A stretch of DNA of 64,000 nt from Mesocentrotus franciscanus. Its lineage: Eukaryota; Echinodermata; Echinoidea; Camarodonta; Strongylocentrotidae. Both the position numbers and the translations under genes were made by a program. The stretch lies in assembly GCA_037976565.1 (NCBI GenBank), contig CP137685.1:26724327-26788326 (forward strand), given 5' to 3'. Positions 1-11,560 of this stretch are shown here, piece after piece (position 1 is the first letter of the stretch; the number at the start of each line of letters is the position of its first letter). The notes beneath the pieces were generated by a model. That model was not told the DNA's origin. It saw nothing but the letters and a program-made list of their open reading frames with translations, and ran no database searches.

Positions 1-3000
1 GCGCATCTCAGATTTAACATTGTTAAACGATGCCTTTAATGTAACATTATATTTCATTTGGCTTATATGTCAATGTACACAACCTTTGAATGTGAGGATT
101 GGGTGAGGGGTACGCAACGAAGCATGGTTGTGTAGTAATGCATTATTCGCTCTAATTTAATGATGTAAATACTTGTTTCACGCTGGATAGCATGATTTAT
201 TCATCCCATCTCTAGAAGCATTCGACACTCATTGACCGTGGGGACTAATGTCACCATTCTTTTCTTTCTATTTTCTACCACTAGGCAGTTTGGCAATATC
301 ATCAGCTTTATTGATGAGAATCATATTTTTGCATTTATATATCGCCTTATACAGTAAACAACTAAATTATTTATACCCCTTGTAAATTTGATGATTTTTG
401 TGTTTTTCATAACTCAAAAATGAAAGTTGGACTGGTTGAATTAGGGCCTTTGATCAGTAATTTAATACGATGTAATCTTCAATATATTACATTCTCAAGA
501 AACATTAATCGGGACAAATTAATTTTTCACATACTTAACAATTACAAAACTTGGTAATGGTATGAATAATTTAGTTGTTAACTGTATACATATAGGATGT
601 TACTGAGCGCCCCATATAAAATTCTCCAGTCGAAATAACAGCGATTGGGGTTTTTCGCACTAAACACTCCGATTTGCTTAAATGTCATTCTATGGATTTA
701 TAAATGTGCATTTATAATCTCTACAATTTTTCACCTCCCCTCAAAAATCATTGATGACGTTATCGTACTGACGAGATGATTTCCACGATAGTTCTATACT
801 AATTGATTTGTTTTTATTTCGTTAATGGGGAATCAATAAGCAATCGCTTCAGGTTTTCGATCTAACGCTGTCGTGTTTAAACAGTTTCCATATCCATTTA
901 GATACGAAAATTTCAAAGTGCTAAAGAAAATTATCTTGTTCTTAAGAAGACAACTTTCTTTCGTTAAACCGCCTGACATATCTTGCACGCACTACCATGA
1001 AGGTTACGTAGAGACCTCACATGAGTGCTAAACCGTTGTAAATCTAGTGAAAATCAAACATCAGTTCCTGAAAAACGATCCAAGAGTCACACCAAGAGTC
1101 TATTTGCTCCCCCATGCTCATTGACCGGTTATTGACGTACTATTTGTGTACATAGTGCCACGTGCTATCAACTTGACTGCGAGACGTGATGCATTATTGA
1201 TGTCAACTTCTCGCTTCGGATTTTGTGCTGAGGGATTTTTTATTTTATAAATCTGCAAGAAAAGCAAGTGACCGCTAAGAAAAAGGAGGGGGGGGGGGAG
1301 TTTGGTTTGATTTGATTTTTATTTCTGCATTTTTCCAAATATAATATAACTGAATAACAAAGAACATATAAATGTAAGGTATAATACAACATATACAAAC
1401 AATAATTATTATTATTGTTTTTACATATGTACATATAATAACGAAACTTAATATTTCCATAACATATTATCATAAATTTGAAGTATTACCCAAACTAGGC
1501 CTATCTGTCGAAGCCAAGAAATTGTGTAAGCAATATCAGGATGATCAATCATTCTATTCTTTCCTTGAAATCAAAAAGGTAAATTTTGATATCGAAGCAA
1601 CTGTATTGCTGTTTCACGCTAAAATCACAGGCTAGTACAATAATCTATAACCATGACAACGGGATTGATAACAGAAATGCAATCAAAATATAATTTTGGT
1701 AAAACCATCACATCATGGGTTTGAATGTCTTCATTCGTCATTAAACACTATTGCAAACATCGACAAATCTACTTAAGGACACTCTCAATACCTTTTTGTA
1801 TATATCCGGGGGTACTCACATATTAAGACATACGGGGGTGTGCCGCTCTAATGGGTCATTTTTTTCACAAAAAGTCCCTAAACATGGGTCCCATTTTTGT
1901 ATATCCCATATGAATCCTGTCTGGATTGCATATAAATTAGTCATTGTAATGTTCGCGCTTTTCAAAGGTGATTGACAAGGTCACTGATATTACCTACGGT
2001 TGATTTTTCGAAAGTCTTTGCGATCGCATTCGATGCCGGAATAATTATTTCCCTTACATTATCTAGAACTCATCGAGTGGACAAAGACATAGACGGTACA
2101 TAATAAATAGCTTGAATTTAGCGGCAACATTTACAAGCATCAGCGAAAACTGTATTCATTATTTAAGGGTGGATCTAAAGGGCAGTGATGAATGGCAGTG
2201 ACTGTCCAGGAAGCGTTTGAAAGAATGAAGCTAGCGATATGATGGGTTAGCATATAATGCACCTGCCCTCGACAAACTGTTTGGAGTTCTTGTGAGCTTT
2301 TACACAATCCCGCGAATGGGGAGGGGAGGGGGTACGAGACTCAAGCACCCCCTAAATTTCATTCCGTTTCGTTTTGTTTTGTTTTGTTTCTGTTAATCAA
2401 ACGAAAGGGTGTTCATTCATTGAAATCCATGCGTTATCCATCCAAAGGATAATAGGTAAACTTGATTACCTATAATAGGTAATTTGTTTAACAGGAGGGT
2501 AGTCCCTTCTCCACTCTTCACTGGGTAAGGAACAAGGAAATGATGAAGACAGAATGAGAGAAAAAGAAATAAATAGAGAAGAAAAAACAATGGAAAAGAA
2601 AAGACAAATGAAAAAAAAGAGAGCAGAAGGAGGACAAGGAAAACAAATTGCTCCGGGCTTTATTATTTCAAGGATATTCAAGCAATTATTGCCGAAGTAT
2701 TAGTCGCAGAATCCATTCTCCTTCTATTTTTAAAGATTAAACAGAGAAATACATCTATGCAGTAAATGAAGCAATGTATACACTTCTTTTTGTATCGCTA
2801 TGTTTAACGGGTCTAGAAATGGGTCAAGTTTATAGGCTCTATCCTAAACCCTAACCGCAACCCTTATTTTCTTCTGTTCATGATCTAAAGTAGATCGGAA
2901 AAAAGTAATGTCACACTAAGGGCCTAATATTTATTATTATTTAAAAACAAAATAATAACACAGAACTTGGGGACCATCTTGTAATCTGTAGTAAAGTATA

Positions 3001-3400
3001 AGAACAATGTCTTGATATTTTCATGCATTAACATAATGAATATTTTTAAAATGTTCACATGCCAAAAATAATCCTTTATCTAGTCTTATAATGATAATAT
3101 AATATGTTAATATAATATGATAATATATTGGTCATATAATATAATGATATGATATAATATAAAATAATAATACAATTGTAATAAAACATAATGATTTATA
3201 ACAAGAAGTTTCCTTTACAGTAGATAAAATGTCATCTCCTTTTCTCTCACTTTCTTACTTATAACTCCATTAAATGCTTACCAATGTCACCCACGTACCA
3301 CTGCTAGTGACGATTAAAATTCCATGCTACTATAAACACACACCAAAAAAAAAGACACACAAAAAAACGTAACCATTACATTGTTCGTTAGACAGCTATA
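1..3400. other. Unassigned AT-rich DNA, no gene seen
   Basis: Open frames are short and give no recognisable protein. The stretch holds a purine-rich tract at about 2530-2640 and a run of TAATATAATATG-like sequence at about 3090-3180. A region at 1800-1925 with several GGGGGT and TGGGTC(A/C) motifs has the look of an old repeat, but I could not match it to another copy in the window. Distal regulatory DNA or intron sequence cannot be excluded. Confidence 0.5.
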
Positions 3401-4061
3401 TATACCGTGTGAGTAAAAAAAAGTTTACACCTAGAAAATTGATAATTATTTTAAAAATCATCTATGAACAGTAAATTATTATACATTCTATGAAAAAGTG
3501 TTTTATCCCAAATCGTTTGGTATCATTTTTGTGTGGTATGTGTTCACGCTTGGATGAACAGGAGGCGTTGTTTGCGAGAGTGCAAAAATCGACTTGCGCC
3601 AAAGTGATGCCTACAGTATGTGATATGTTGGGATTAAAGTGAGACAATGAATTGAATGTATCAAATGAGATGCATTGCATATGCTTTTTGCACAAGCAAA
3701 GTCACACACACGCGCACACAAATGTTCGTTGATATTTGATATCCGATATTTGATATGTGTGACATGATTAATTATGTTAAGGGATGTTATTTGGATCTGC
3801 AATGACCGAATTAATACCCAAATCCCAATTGTTTTATTTAAACATCACATAAGCAACTTTGGCGCAAGTCGAATTTTGAACTCTCCCAAACAATGCCTCC
3901 TGTTCATCCAAGCGTGAACACATACCACACAAAAATGATCCCAAATGATTCGGGATAAAACACTCTTTCATAGGATGTATAATAATTTACTGTTCATAGA
4001 TGATTTATAAAACTATTAGCAATTTTCTAGGTGTTAACTTTTTTTTGACTCACACTGTATA
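3401..4061. mobile_element. Tc1/mariner-type non-autonomous element with ~200-bp inverted repeats
   Basis: The left arm (about 3403-3608) and the right arm (about 3856-4059) are inverted copies of each other with scattered mismatches. They share motifs such as GTTCACGCTTGGATGAACAG on one side and its reverse complement on the other. The outer ends read TATACCGTGTGAGT and, reverse-complemented from the right, TATACAGTGTGAGTC. A TA target site followed by CAGTG is typical of Tc1/mariner elements, and ~200-bp arms recall the long-inverted-repeat class of that superfamily. The ~250-bp centre has no transposase, and the small open frames inside are not genes. It is probably mobilised in trans. Superfamily placement rests on end sequence only. 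Confidence 0.75.
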
Positions 4062-4624
4062 GCCTTTTCGCAAAGAATAATAGCGACGCATAGTTTAATC
4101 TTATGGCCAAAAGGCATGTGATGAAACATTGACTGCACCCCATCCTCTATTTTTTCTATACTAAATGCTAATCTGAAGAGACATAAATGTCACTACTTTA
4201 CATTTTCAAATCCTTATAGATAACAATTCACCCCAAAGTGATTTCCGAAACGATTCTTACCGGGATTAAGATGTCAAAAAAGACTTGTAGACTTGTCATG
4301 TGAGTTAGTACCCAAAGGCAGCTGTATCAAATAGTGTTAGCGAGGAGATACCCTGAGAGGGTTTTTGACCTACCATCAATCTAGAGTCACTTGATGCACA
4401 ATTTAAGGCTGATGGATTCACTCCGCGAATGTTTCAACGTAACAGGTATAGAGAAGGAAAGCACTTTTTGCTGAGGGGGTGGGAAGATGTACTTTTTATT
4501 TGGAGATGAGATGAGGAAACTTTATCAAATGCCTCCCAGTGAATCACAATTAAGCTCAGGTAACTCAGGTACCACAGGCAAGATTTCTTAACGATAGTTA
4601 TTGAGGACAACTGTGCATTGGAAT

Positions 4625-4934
4625 CATTGTAATAATAATAATAATGATAATAATAAGCATTTCTATAGCGCCGTCTATCTAGATAATTCTATTCCGAGGC
4701 GCATTTATTATTACCCCGGCTTTAGCCTAGCTGCCGTTTATACAGCGCTCCAGCATTTCAAGGATTTTAATTCCTGCCAGGTACCCATTTACATCACCTG
4801 GGTTGAGTGTGGCAAATGTAGATCAATGTCTTGCCAAAGGACAAAGGACCGCGGTGGGACTCGAACCGCTGACCTTGTGATCGACAGTCCGGCGACGTAT
4901 CCACTCGACCACGACACCTCTACCATTGTAATAA
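4625..4934 (-). mobile_element. tRNA-derived SINE with ATT tail and target duplication
   Basis: Read on the minus strand, the element starts GAGGTGTCGTGGTCGAGTGG, which is an A-box-like tRNA start. A canonical B box, GGTTCGAGTCC, lies at 4857-4867. It then continues through a tRNA-unrelated body to an ATT-rich tail (4628-4657). The sequence CATTGTAATAA flanks it on both sides (4625-4635 and 4924-4934), which looks like an 11-bp target-site duplication, although part merges with the tail. The body segment around 4793-4830 recurs in at least five other places in the window. SINEs of this kind use internal RNA polymerase III promoters and LINE-encoded machinery. The 113-residue open frame across it is not a gene. 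Confidence 0.85.
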
Positions 4935-6840
4935 CCTCATAAGTGGATCAAGGGGTAAGGGGGCTCCCCCCTCCTGCTGAAAATTCAAAAATGTGCATCC
5001 CAAACCATTATAATTCTCTAATGAAAAGAAACACAAGTGACTTCCCATTTTGGAGCTTACCATGCATAGACTTGACTGACTTTCCGGAACCCCTCCCCCT
5101 CCCCTCCCCTCCCCTCCCCTTCACTTTTTAGACAATTATGGATGTCTTTCCCTCAGCAAATAGTAATGCTTTTGTTAGAACGTCCAAATATTTTGTTTTC
5201 ATTCTAAGCTATTAAAGTTGGTAATCATTTCCACTACATGTACTGTCACAACCGCTGATCTGACTTTATTTTTCTTTTCTTTTTTCTTCTATTTTTTGCT
5301 GTTCCAGACTTTATTTCCTCTTAGATATAGGGTTATGGTTGCAGTTGCAATTGGGTTTTAGGTTAGGGTTAGGTGTTGTGTGAGTCCAGCGTTGAAATTA
5401 AGAGTTGGATAAGTGTAGGAAATTGACGCAGGAGCAAGTGTCTTACAGCTGTTACAGCCAGTTCGAAATCAGTTAAGTCGGAACAAAACGTTACACCCAA
5501 CGGGTGCAACCTATTTTGGCCGAGTCGGTATAGCATGGTAATCTAGTCTGATCTCCGTTACAATAGAGCAAAAAGGAAACAAGTCACAGATTTTACACAT
5601 TCCCATTTCTAGTTAAAAACGCTCACTCTTCTAGGCAGTATGTGCTGTATCATATAAGGCTGCCAGAAGTAGAATTCGTAATAAGTGCAATATTTTCTTC
5701 CTTAAATTACTGAATATGCACACCAGATAATGTTGATTCGGAATAACTTTCCAAGTCACTATCAACGTATCATCTGTATATTCCCCAGGACAATGTTGTC
5801 GGATGAAGCTGCTGTTTGTTCGTTGATTTTGCTTGTTTTTAATGATATGTACGCGCTGTCTATTTTGGTATTGTCGTAGACACATGCACAGCCCAAGACA
5901 ACCCAGGAGGGTTTGGAATATGCAATTGATTTAACTTTCTCTTTCTAAGTGAACATGCCTTCCCATACTTAATTCTCTTCTTAGTTTTTCTTCCATTTAC
6001 TATTTTTTATTTCCTATCAACGTTCTGTTATACAATATGTAATTTTCATAATAATATCTATAATGTTCTCTCAGTAACTGTGTTAACTTATTATTGGTGT
6101 TCCCAACTCAAGCTATGCTTTTCGGGTTTTCGCCTCCTTCTGTTATCTGAATTATTTACTGTATACTCTATGTTGAAATCATTGTTACATATATAAGTTA
6201 TATATACATTGTGTTTCATATTGTACCGTTGAGAAGGATATAAATGTTATTAAATACAAATACAATACAAACGTAAAATCTACTCACCGTAGGAATATGC
6301 CGATTCGTAGGCAATTTTTAGCCGGTTATTAATTCGCCGTCTGTAGACGTTTTTATACCTGTTTAGCTTTATTAAAGACACCTGTTATTTTGCAGCCCTT
6401 TATAGTAATTCATAATCTAAAAAGTAGTTTCAGCACAAATCAAACTAAGTTTGGAATGTCGTATTATCTCAGTTGTCACTTGCTTCATTTTGTCACTGAA
6501 GTTGCAAAGGAAAACGGTCAAGGATGTCTCTTTGTCATCGACCCGTATCAGCGTATAAGCGTGTAACAATGCTTCGTTTGTCGTATAGTAAACACAAATT
6601 AATGTCATAACGAATCAAACTAAATTCGAAACTTCGAAATATCTGAGATGTGACTCTTTTTTCACAGAAGGCAGTTTAAATGTACATAATAGTAGTGGAA
6701 GGCATAGAAGGTTTGTCAGGTGACCGACAGCACTTGAGATTAGACTCTCTGACATGGGGAATCCCCTATAGAGATTACCTTATCCACTCTTGTCACTGTG
6801 TGTCGGTGTGTTCAGACCCAAAGGTGCGTTAACTGCGTAA
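4935..6840. other. Unassigned DNA with minor repeats
   Basis: No gene recognised. It contains a CCCCT-type pyrimidine run (about 5094-5121) and two TTAGGG-like units (GGTTAGGGTTAGG at 5361-5373), too short to call a telomeric tract. At about 6200-6275 the sequence ends in ATAAATGTTATTAAATAC followed by AATACAA units, which resembles the 3' tail of a plus-strand LINE. Confidence 0.4.
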
Positions 6841-6843
6841 AGA

Positions 6844-7070
6844 AACTTTGTTCATTACTTGTGCTGTTTCGGAGATCTTATCCCCATTTCACAAATATAA
6901 TTTGATATGAAGAATCATGCGAAACTTAGGTTCACCTTTTTAAATTTATTACTCTTATCACCGTATCTCAGTCTATTCAGACACGAAGAATCGTGCGAAA
7001 CTCTGTTCATTACTTCAGCTGTTTCGGAGATGTAATGCCCACTTCACAAAAATATTTTGTTTTAAATAAT
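6844..7070. repeat. Diverged tandem duplication, period about 155 bp
   Basis: Two segments share TTCATTACTT, then GCTGTTTCGGAGAT, then CCC(A)TTTCACAAA. They begin at 6851 and 7006. A GAAGAATC(A/G)TGCGAAACT motif at 6911 and 6984 is also shared. Substitutions are frequent, so the duplication is old. No coding potential is seen. Confidence 0.5.
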
Positions 7071-7401
7071 GTCGGATTACGTAGAGATGCGAACGCACCC
7101 TGGCCCACAAAAAAACGATGTCAATATAACCTGAATAATATGCATAAGATACAGTATCGTTACATTTTCAGAGAGAATTCCAGAGACCTCTAAGGACATT
7201 GCGTCGTGCAGTTCCACTTCCAAATTATCACCGAATCTTCACATCTTGATTCCTTTTGATGGATGGAGGAGATGTGATCACTGACACTGGGAAACAAATT
7301 CAGTTGTTTTGTTATCTACGTTTCATCACCGCTGTATGTACTTGTATCTTTTCTCAGAGAGTATGCAATGAGCTCAGTTTGGCAATATTGACACGATAGT
7401 A

Positions 7402-7660
7402 ATATTATTAATGGTAACAGCTACATTCATATTGCGCACGTATTCATTCCAGGGATGCCCAAGGCGCGTACAAAGTACTTCGAATTCCATGGCTTTAGCC
7501 TCCCTCCCCTAAGGTGCTCCAATCATTCACGGCATACATTCCTAACAGGTACCAATTTACTACACCTCGGTGGAGATTCGCAAATGTATATTAAAGTAGA
7601 CATCTCGAACCGGGCACCATGTGATCCACAATCCAGTGATGTATCCACCAGACCACATAA
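7402..7660 (-). mobile_element. Degenerate tRNA-SINE copy
   Basis: It follows the same order as the copy at 4.6-4.9 kb, but is more decayed. There is a GGCGCGTACAAAGTAC region near 7464, a CAGGTACCAATTTACTACACCT segment near 7548, and a CTCGAACCGGG remnant of the B box near 7604. The head reads CCACCAGACCACAT (minus strand) near 7646. The 109-residue open frame that covers it is incidental. Confidence 0.6.
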
Positions 7661-8050
7661 TTTGTACATAGTCCATTGCATGTGGGTCTCATGCCAATAC
7701 GTCTATTATCCAATTCATCTAATTTACTTTTGCATACTAAACACAGATTCTGTTATACCCGTGTGTTTCAATCACTACTTGTAGAATGTTCATACATGTA
7801 TTATCTTATTTTAAAAAATGGTCTCACGTGTCTAATAGCAAATTTAGCTAGGCTTACTAGTAATTGCGTCCACTGCATATTTTGTCTAATATTAATGTAC
7901 TGTTAAAAAAAATAACCCGGGGCATTTTTTTGTAATGAAAATAACATTAAATGAAATGGGATTTACACTAAATTGATTTTGGACGAAATTGGCATTTAAT
8001 AGACGAACTGACAAGTGAGCAACTTGGTGACAGAAATAATAATGAGACCA

Positions 8051-8197
8051 GGGACCCGTTTCACAAAGCCTTTTTTCAATGACAAATGACAAAATTCAGT
8101 GACAATTCTGCTGATAACCAATCAGAAGCAAGGATTTCACTAGCTTATAACAAAAACTGTCGTATGTCACTGATGACAAGTTTTGTGAAATGGGTCC
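8051..8197. mobile_element. Short MITE with GTTTCACAAAG inverted repeats
   Basis: The left end reads GGGACCCGTTTCACAAAGCC, and the right end reverse-complemented reads GGACCCATTTCACAAAACTT. The arms continue weakly through TGACA motifs on both sides. It is about 147 bp and non-coding. The GTTTCACAAAG core is shared with the ends of the element at 20.8-21.1 kb, which suggests a related transposase. The target duplication is not clear. Confidence 0.65.
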
Positions 8198-8808
8198 TGA
8201 TGGTAAGAAGATAAACTGGGTGTAGACGAAATGCGATCAGACATATCGGGGAGTGAAAAGCTTTACCTTGGAATCAATCGTGCCAATTAACGGCAAACAA
8301 GATCGTTACTAGACTCCATTATCAAAACTGCTCAAATCTTCTTCCATGTCCAAGAAAGGATGTAAACGGGATGAAGAATTTTCATTCCAATCTATTTCCT
8401 TGTCTTCTGAAATACTGTAACAACAAAAAAAATCATTGTTTTATGTGTGGATCCGGGTGGGTGTGGATGTTTCTCTATTTTGATACTCAAAGGTTTGTTT
8501 TGTGTATTAATTGAAGCTACTCATTGATAAAAGACACGAATTTCTGAGAGAGAGAGAGAGAATTCAAAAATTGTTATTTTATCTAATTTGAATTTTAAAC
8601 TTAATTCTTTTGCAGATATCATAATGTCGGCAAATTTGCAACAACAAAAACAACGACAACAAAATACTCCAGGAATTCGGAAACAGGTTAATATTATCTT
8701 ATAGAAATTATCTGGAAAATATCAGTGAATGCTATTGCACTGTCATTATGTATACATATGCATGTACATTATTCGTGGTATTTTAGGATTTTAGAGTACA
8801 GAACGGAA
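8198..8808. other. Unassigned DNA
   Basis: No gene or clear repeat apart from a short GA run near 8550 and a CAACAA-rich patch near 8640. Confidence 0.4.
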
Positions 8809-8985
8809 TACACCCTTTCACGGTTACAAGAGTGCGCATGCACCGACATGGGCGCCATTTTAAATTGCGAATAAATATTAAACATGCAATACATGCGCGT
8901 CTGAAAACATTGATGACGCAATGATTGATACTCGCAAATTGATACTCGCAAATTAAAATGGCGGCCTTAACCGTGAAGGGGTGTA
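8809..8985. mobile_element. Short TA-flanked MITE
   Basis: The left end is TACACCCTTTCACGGTTA, and the right end reverse-complemented is TATACACCCCTTCACGGTTA. Subterminal inverted segments also match (GCGCCATTTTAAATTGCGA against TCGCAAATTAAAATGGCGG). TA lies at both edges, as for TA-duplicating superfamilies. Inside, a 15-bp unit, ATTGATACTCGCAAA, is duplicated in tandem (8928-8957). Open frames on the minus strand here are not genes. Confidence 0.7.
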
Positions 8986-9039
8986 TAGAAACAGACACAC
9001 ATACACAAAACAAGAATAATTAATAGTAATACGTACATA

Positions 9040-9150
9040 GAGAGAGAATCCTAAAAGAGACGCAAAGAGACGGACAGAGAGATAGAGAGAGAGAGAGAGA
9101 GAGAGCAAGAGAAAGCGTGGGAGAGAGAGAGAGAGAGAGAAAAAAAAATA
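9040..9150. repeat. GA-rich microsatellite
   Basis: Interrupted (GA)n with AGACGC and AAGAGA interruptions, ending in a short poly-A. It is one of many GA/CT arrays in this window. Confidence 0.85.
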
Positions 9151-9509
9151 CAGACGGAGTATTAGAATATTGGACGAAAATGAGAATGTGTGGTGAAAAA
9201 TAAAAATTCCCCTACCGATATGAATGTTTTATTCTATAAGTCGTCTCACATCATCAATATTTGATGAAGTAGTTTTGCACATGATTAATCATAGCTCTCT
9301 AAGGACATCTCAAAGGCTTTCTCTGTCACAGAAAGATTTTATCTCATAATTCCACACTCTGCGGAGTATCCGCTGAGTGTTTTTTTTTGTCAGAATGTTT
9401 CCCCTTTTTTACAATAATTCATTTTATATTAGGAAAAAGAAGGATATGAAGATCACATAAACTAATCTTTAAAAAGAAATAGTAAATATACCTATGGCTA
9501 CATAAATGT

Positions 9510-9690
9510 AGACATGATGATGATAATGCTACTGATGATGATGATGAAGATGACGTTGATGAAAGTGAGTTGGATGACGATGATATTAATAATGATAATA
9601 GTAGTTATAGTAGTGGTAGTGGGAGCAGGAGTATCAGGAGTACTAATATCAATTATAATAATGATAATAATAATTATTATTATTATTAAG
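9510..9690. repeat. Imperfect GAT/AAT/AGT trinucleotide tract
   Basis: The sequence moves from ATG/GAT units through AATAGT to ATT units. The 125-residue methionine- and isoleucine-rich open frame across it is an artefact of these repeats. Confidence 0.75.
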
Positions 9691-9980
9691 TATTTGGCGT
9701 CACCTGTGCCTGCATGGGAGGTGCAAAGCGAACTGTATCACTGTGACCCTCATGTCTCTCCTCCCGGCATAACTGATTGGGGTGTGCAGGTGGACCACTA
9801 CACCGGGGTCTCTCCTCCCGGTATAACTGATTGGGGTGTGCAGGTGGACCACTACACCGGCGGGGGTTCCCCCCTACTCTTATACGAATAGTGCAGTGGG
9901 TTCTTATCGTACAAAGGTGGTGACTCTCCTCTACACGGGGCCTCCATTTAACGTTCTATCCGAGGGGTAATAATATAATA
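9690..9980. repeat. SINE-like repeat with internal 54-bp tandem duplication
   Basis: A 54-bp unit beginning GTCTCTCCTCCCGG occurs twice in a row (9754-9807 and 9808-9861) with one or two differences. Because 54 is divisible by three, an open frame runs through both copies and repeats 18 residues, but nothing else suggests coding. Downstream, ACGGGGCCTCCATTTAACG (about 9936) resembles GGGGACCGACCTTTAACGTC in the SINE at 42.2 kb, so this is probably a relative of that family. ATT and AAT runs flank it. Confidence 0.6.
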
Positions 9981-10345
9981 ATAATAATAAAATAACAATA
10001 GTAATAATATAATAATAATAGTAATAACAATGAAAAAAAGTAACAATAACAGTACTGACGTCAATATTGTCGTACAAGTAGTATTAGTCGCAGTAGTTTT
10101 GTATTATTGCCATCCTCATTCTTATCACAATTTTTTTGTTATTTATTCGTCTTTCATTTCTATTTTTCCTTCTTTCTCTTCTTACTTTCGTTCATTCTTT
10201 ATTCAATTGTGTGTTTATTAATTTACTATTTAATGTATTTAGTTATATGATCATTGATTATTTCATTCATTCAACAATGCACTCATTCATTCTTTCGTTC
10301 ATTCAACCATGCATTCATTCATTCATTCATTCATTCATTTCACTG
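9970..10345. repeat. AAT tract, T-rich tract and ATTC tetranucleotide run
   Basis: AATAATA units occupy 9970-10022. A TTC/TTT-rich stretch at 10130-10210 is followed by (ATTC)n at about 10261-10340. Hydrophobic open frames here come from the simple sequence. Confidence 0.75.
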
Positions 10346-10554
10346 GCTCCTCGTTTAAGTTGTACTTTCTACGAGCTCCATCAGCCGGCGAGATGGGGGC
10401 AGTGCCCCTTCTGTTCAGACCCTTGTTCATGGACGGTTGACAGTAGTGGAACAGTAAAGTGCAGATCAAGCGAGTTGATTTAAATTGGTAAACAGGGTAC
10501 TCAGACCTGTCACAATGGATCTACGTATAGAAATGGTGAAGAAGACATTGAGTT

Positions 10555-10765
10555 CGAGGTAGAGAATGGGGACAGAGATAAGGAGAAAGTGGGAGGGAGG
10601 GCTTGGAACAGAGAAGAAGGGAGGAATGAGAAAGAAAGGAATGGAGGGGAAGGGTGAAAGAGAAAGAGGGACTTTGAGATAGGGTTAGAGAAAGGGAAGG
10701 TATGAGATGGGACGGGGAGAGTAACGAAGGCGAGAGAGGGAGAAGGGGTGGAAGGAGAGAGAGAG

Positions 10766-10819
<54 letters not shown>

Positions 10820-10860
10820 GGGGAGAGGGAGGGAAATGGTATGTGGCGAGAGAGGGTGAT
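10555..10860. repeat. Purine-rich tract with compound GA/GT microsatellite
   Basis: The plus strand is almost entirely purine from 10555 to 10850. At the core, (GA)n at 10756-10769 passes to (GT)n at 10770-10792 and back to (GA)n to about 10819. Such tracts can form triplex DNA (H-DNA). The serine- and leucine-rich open frames on the minus strand are repeat translations. Confidence 0.85.
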
Positions 10861-11019
10861 GCATCATTCAGGTTCTTCTCAAGTGCCATGTACACACTTA
10901 TGGGCACATTTGTTTCTAAATTTTGTATTAAAGCGAGCGAAAAACAAAGGAAATTTTGAATGCGGTAAAATTTGTATTTTGTTACAACACACTTAGATAA
11001 GATATATTAAATAATATAT

Positions 11020-11560
11020 GCGGGCATATCGCCGCCAAATACAACGATAATATAGACCTATTCGTTCACCACCATAGAGGGATATGAGTATATTATTAAA
11101 GAGCATCTCGTTGCCCAGAATTATCATGTTGCTAAATGTTGCGAGTGAGTGAAGCGAACGAACGTGGTAAAAACTATTTCGATATACAGATATAAAAGAT
11201 ATAATAAGATACATACGGGCATCTCGCTGTCAAACAGAAGGATATTTGGGCACCCCGTTGCCCATATGTGAAGCTATTAAGGCACTTCGCTGCCTGAAAT
11301 TTGACCTGATTCTAAATGTTTCGAGAGAGCGAAGAGAGCGAGGAAGAATGGCACTTTATTATATCTAAAATGCTTTTTCATCATGAAATTACATACTCCA
11401 GCGGTTTCTGATATTTGCTGCCCACGAAATCGACGTGATTCCAAAGTATTATTTTTTGCATACAATATTTTTTCATACAACATAATATTTCTCTCGCGGC
11501 ACCCCTAAAGATGCCTTGCGGCACACCCCAGGGTGCAGCGGCACTCCGGTTGAAAAACGC
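11020..11560. repeat. Degenerate repeat with serial short hairpins
   Basis: A small hairpin motif of the form GGCA(C/T)CTCG(C/T)TGCC recurs at about 11023, 11102, 11219, 11250 and 11281. A more GC-rich version (GCGGCACCCC...AGGGTGCAGCGGC) lies at about 11496-11545. Between them, GCGAGTGAGTGAAGCGAACG near 11141 and CGAGAGAGCGAAGAGAGCGAGG near 11321 look like two versions of one segment. This suggests a diverged repeat of roughly 180 bp. I do not recognise the family. Confidence 0.5.

Noticed and set aside
4857..4914. True tRNA gene
   Set aside because: The A and B boxes are part of a SINE with ATT tail and target duplication. The same holds for the boxes at 21.16, 25.58, 42.81 and 51.03 kb.
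5355..5373. Interstitial telomere repeat
   Set aside because: Only two TTAGGG-like units; too short to be meaningful.
9514..9891. Protein with two 18-residue repeats
   Set aside because: The repeats come from a 54-bp DNA duplication in a SINE-like repeat, and the N-terminal part is a GAT/AAT microsatellite.
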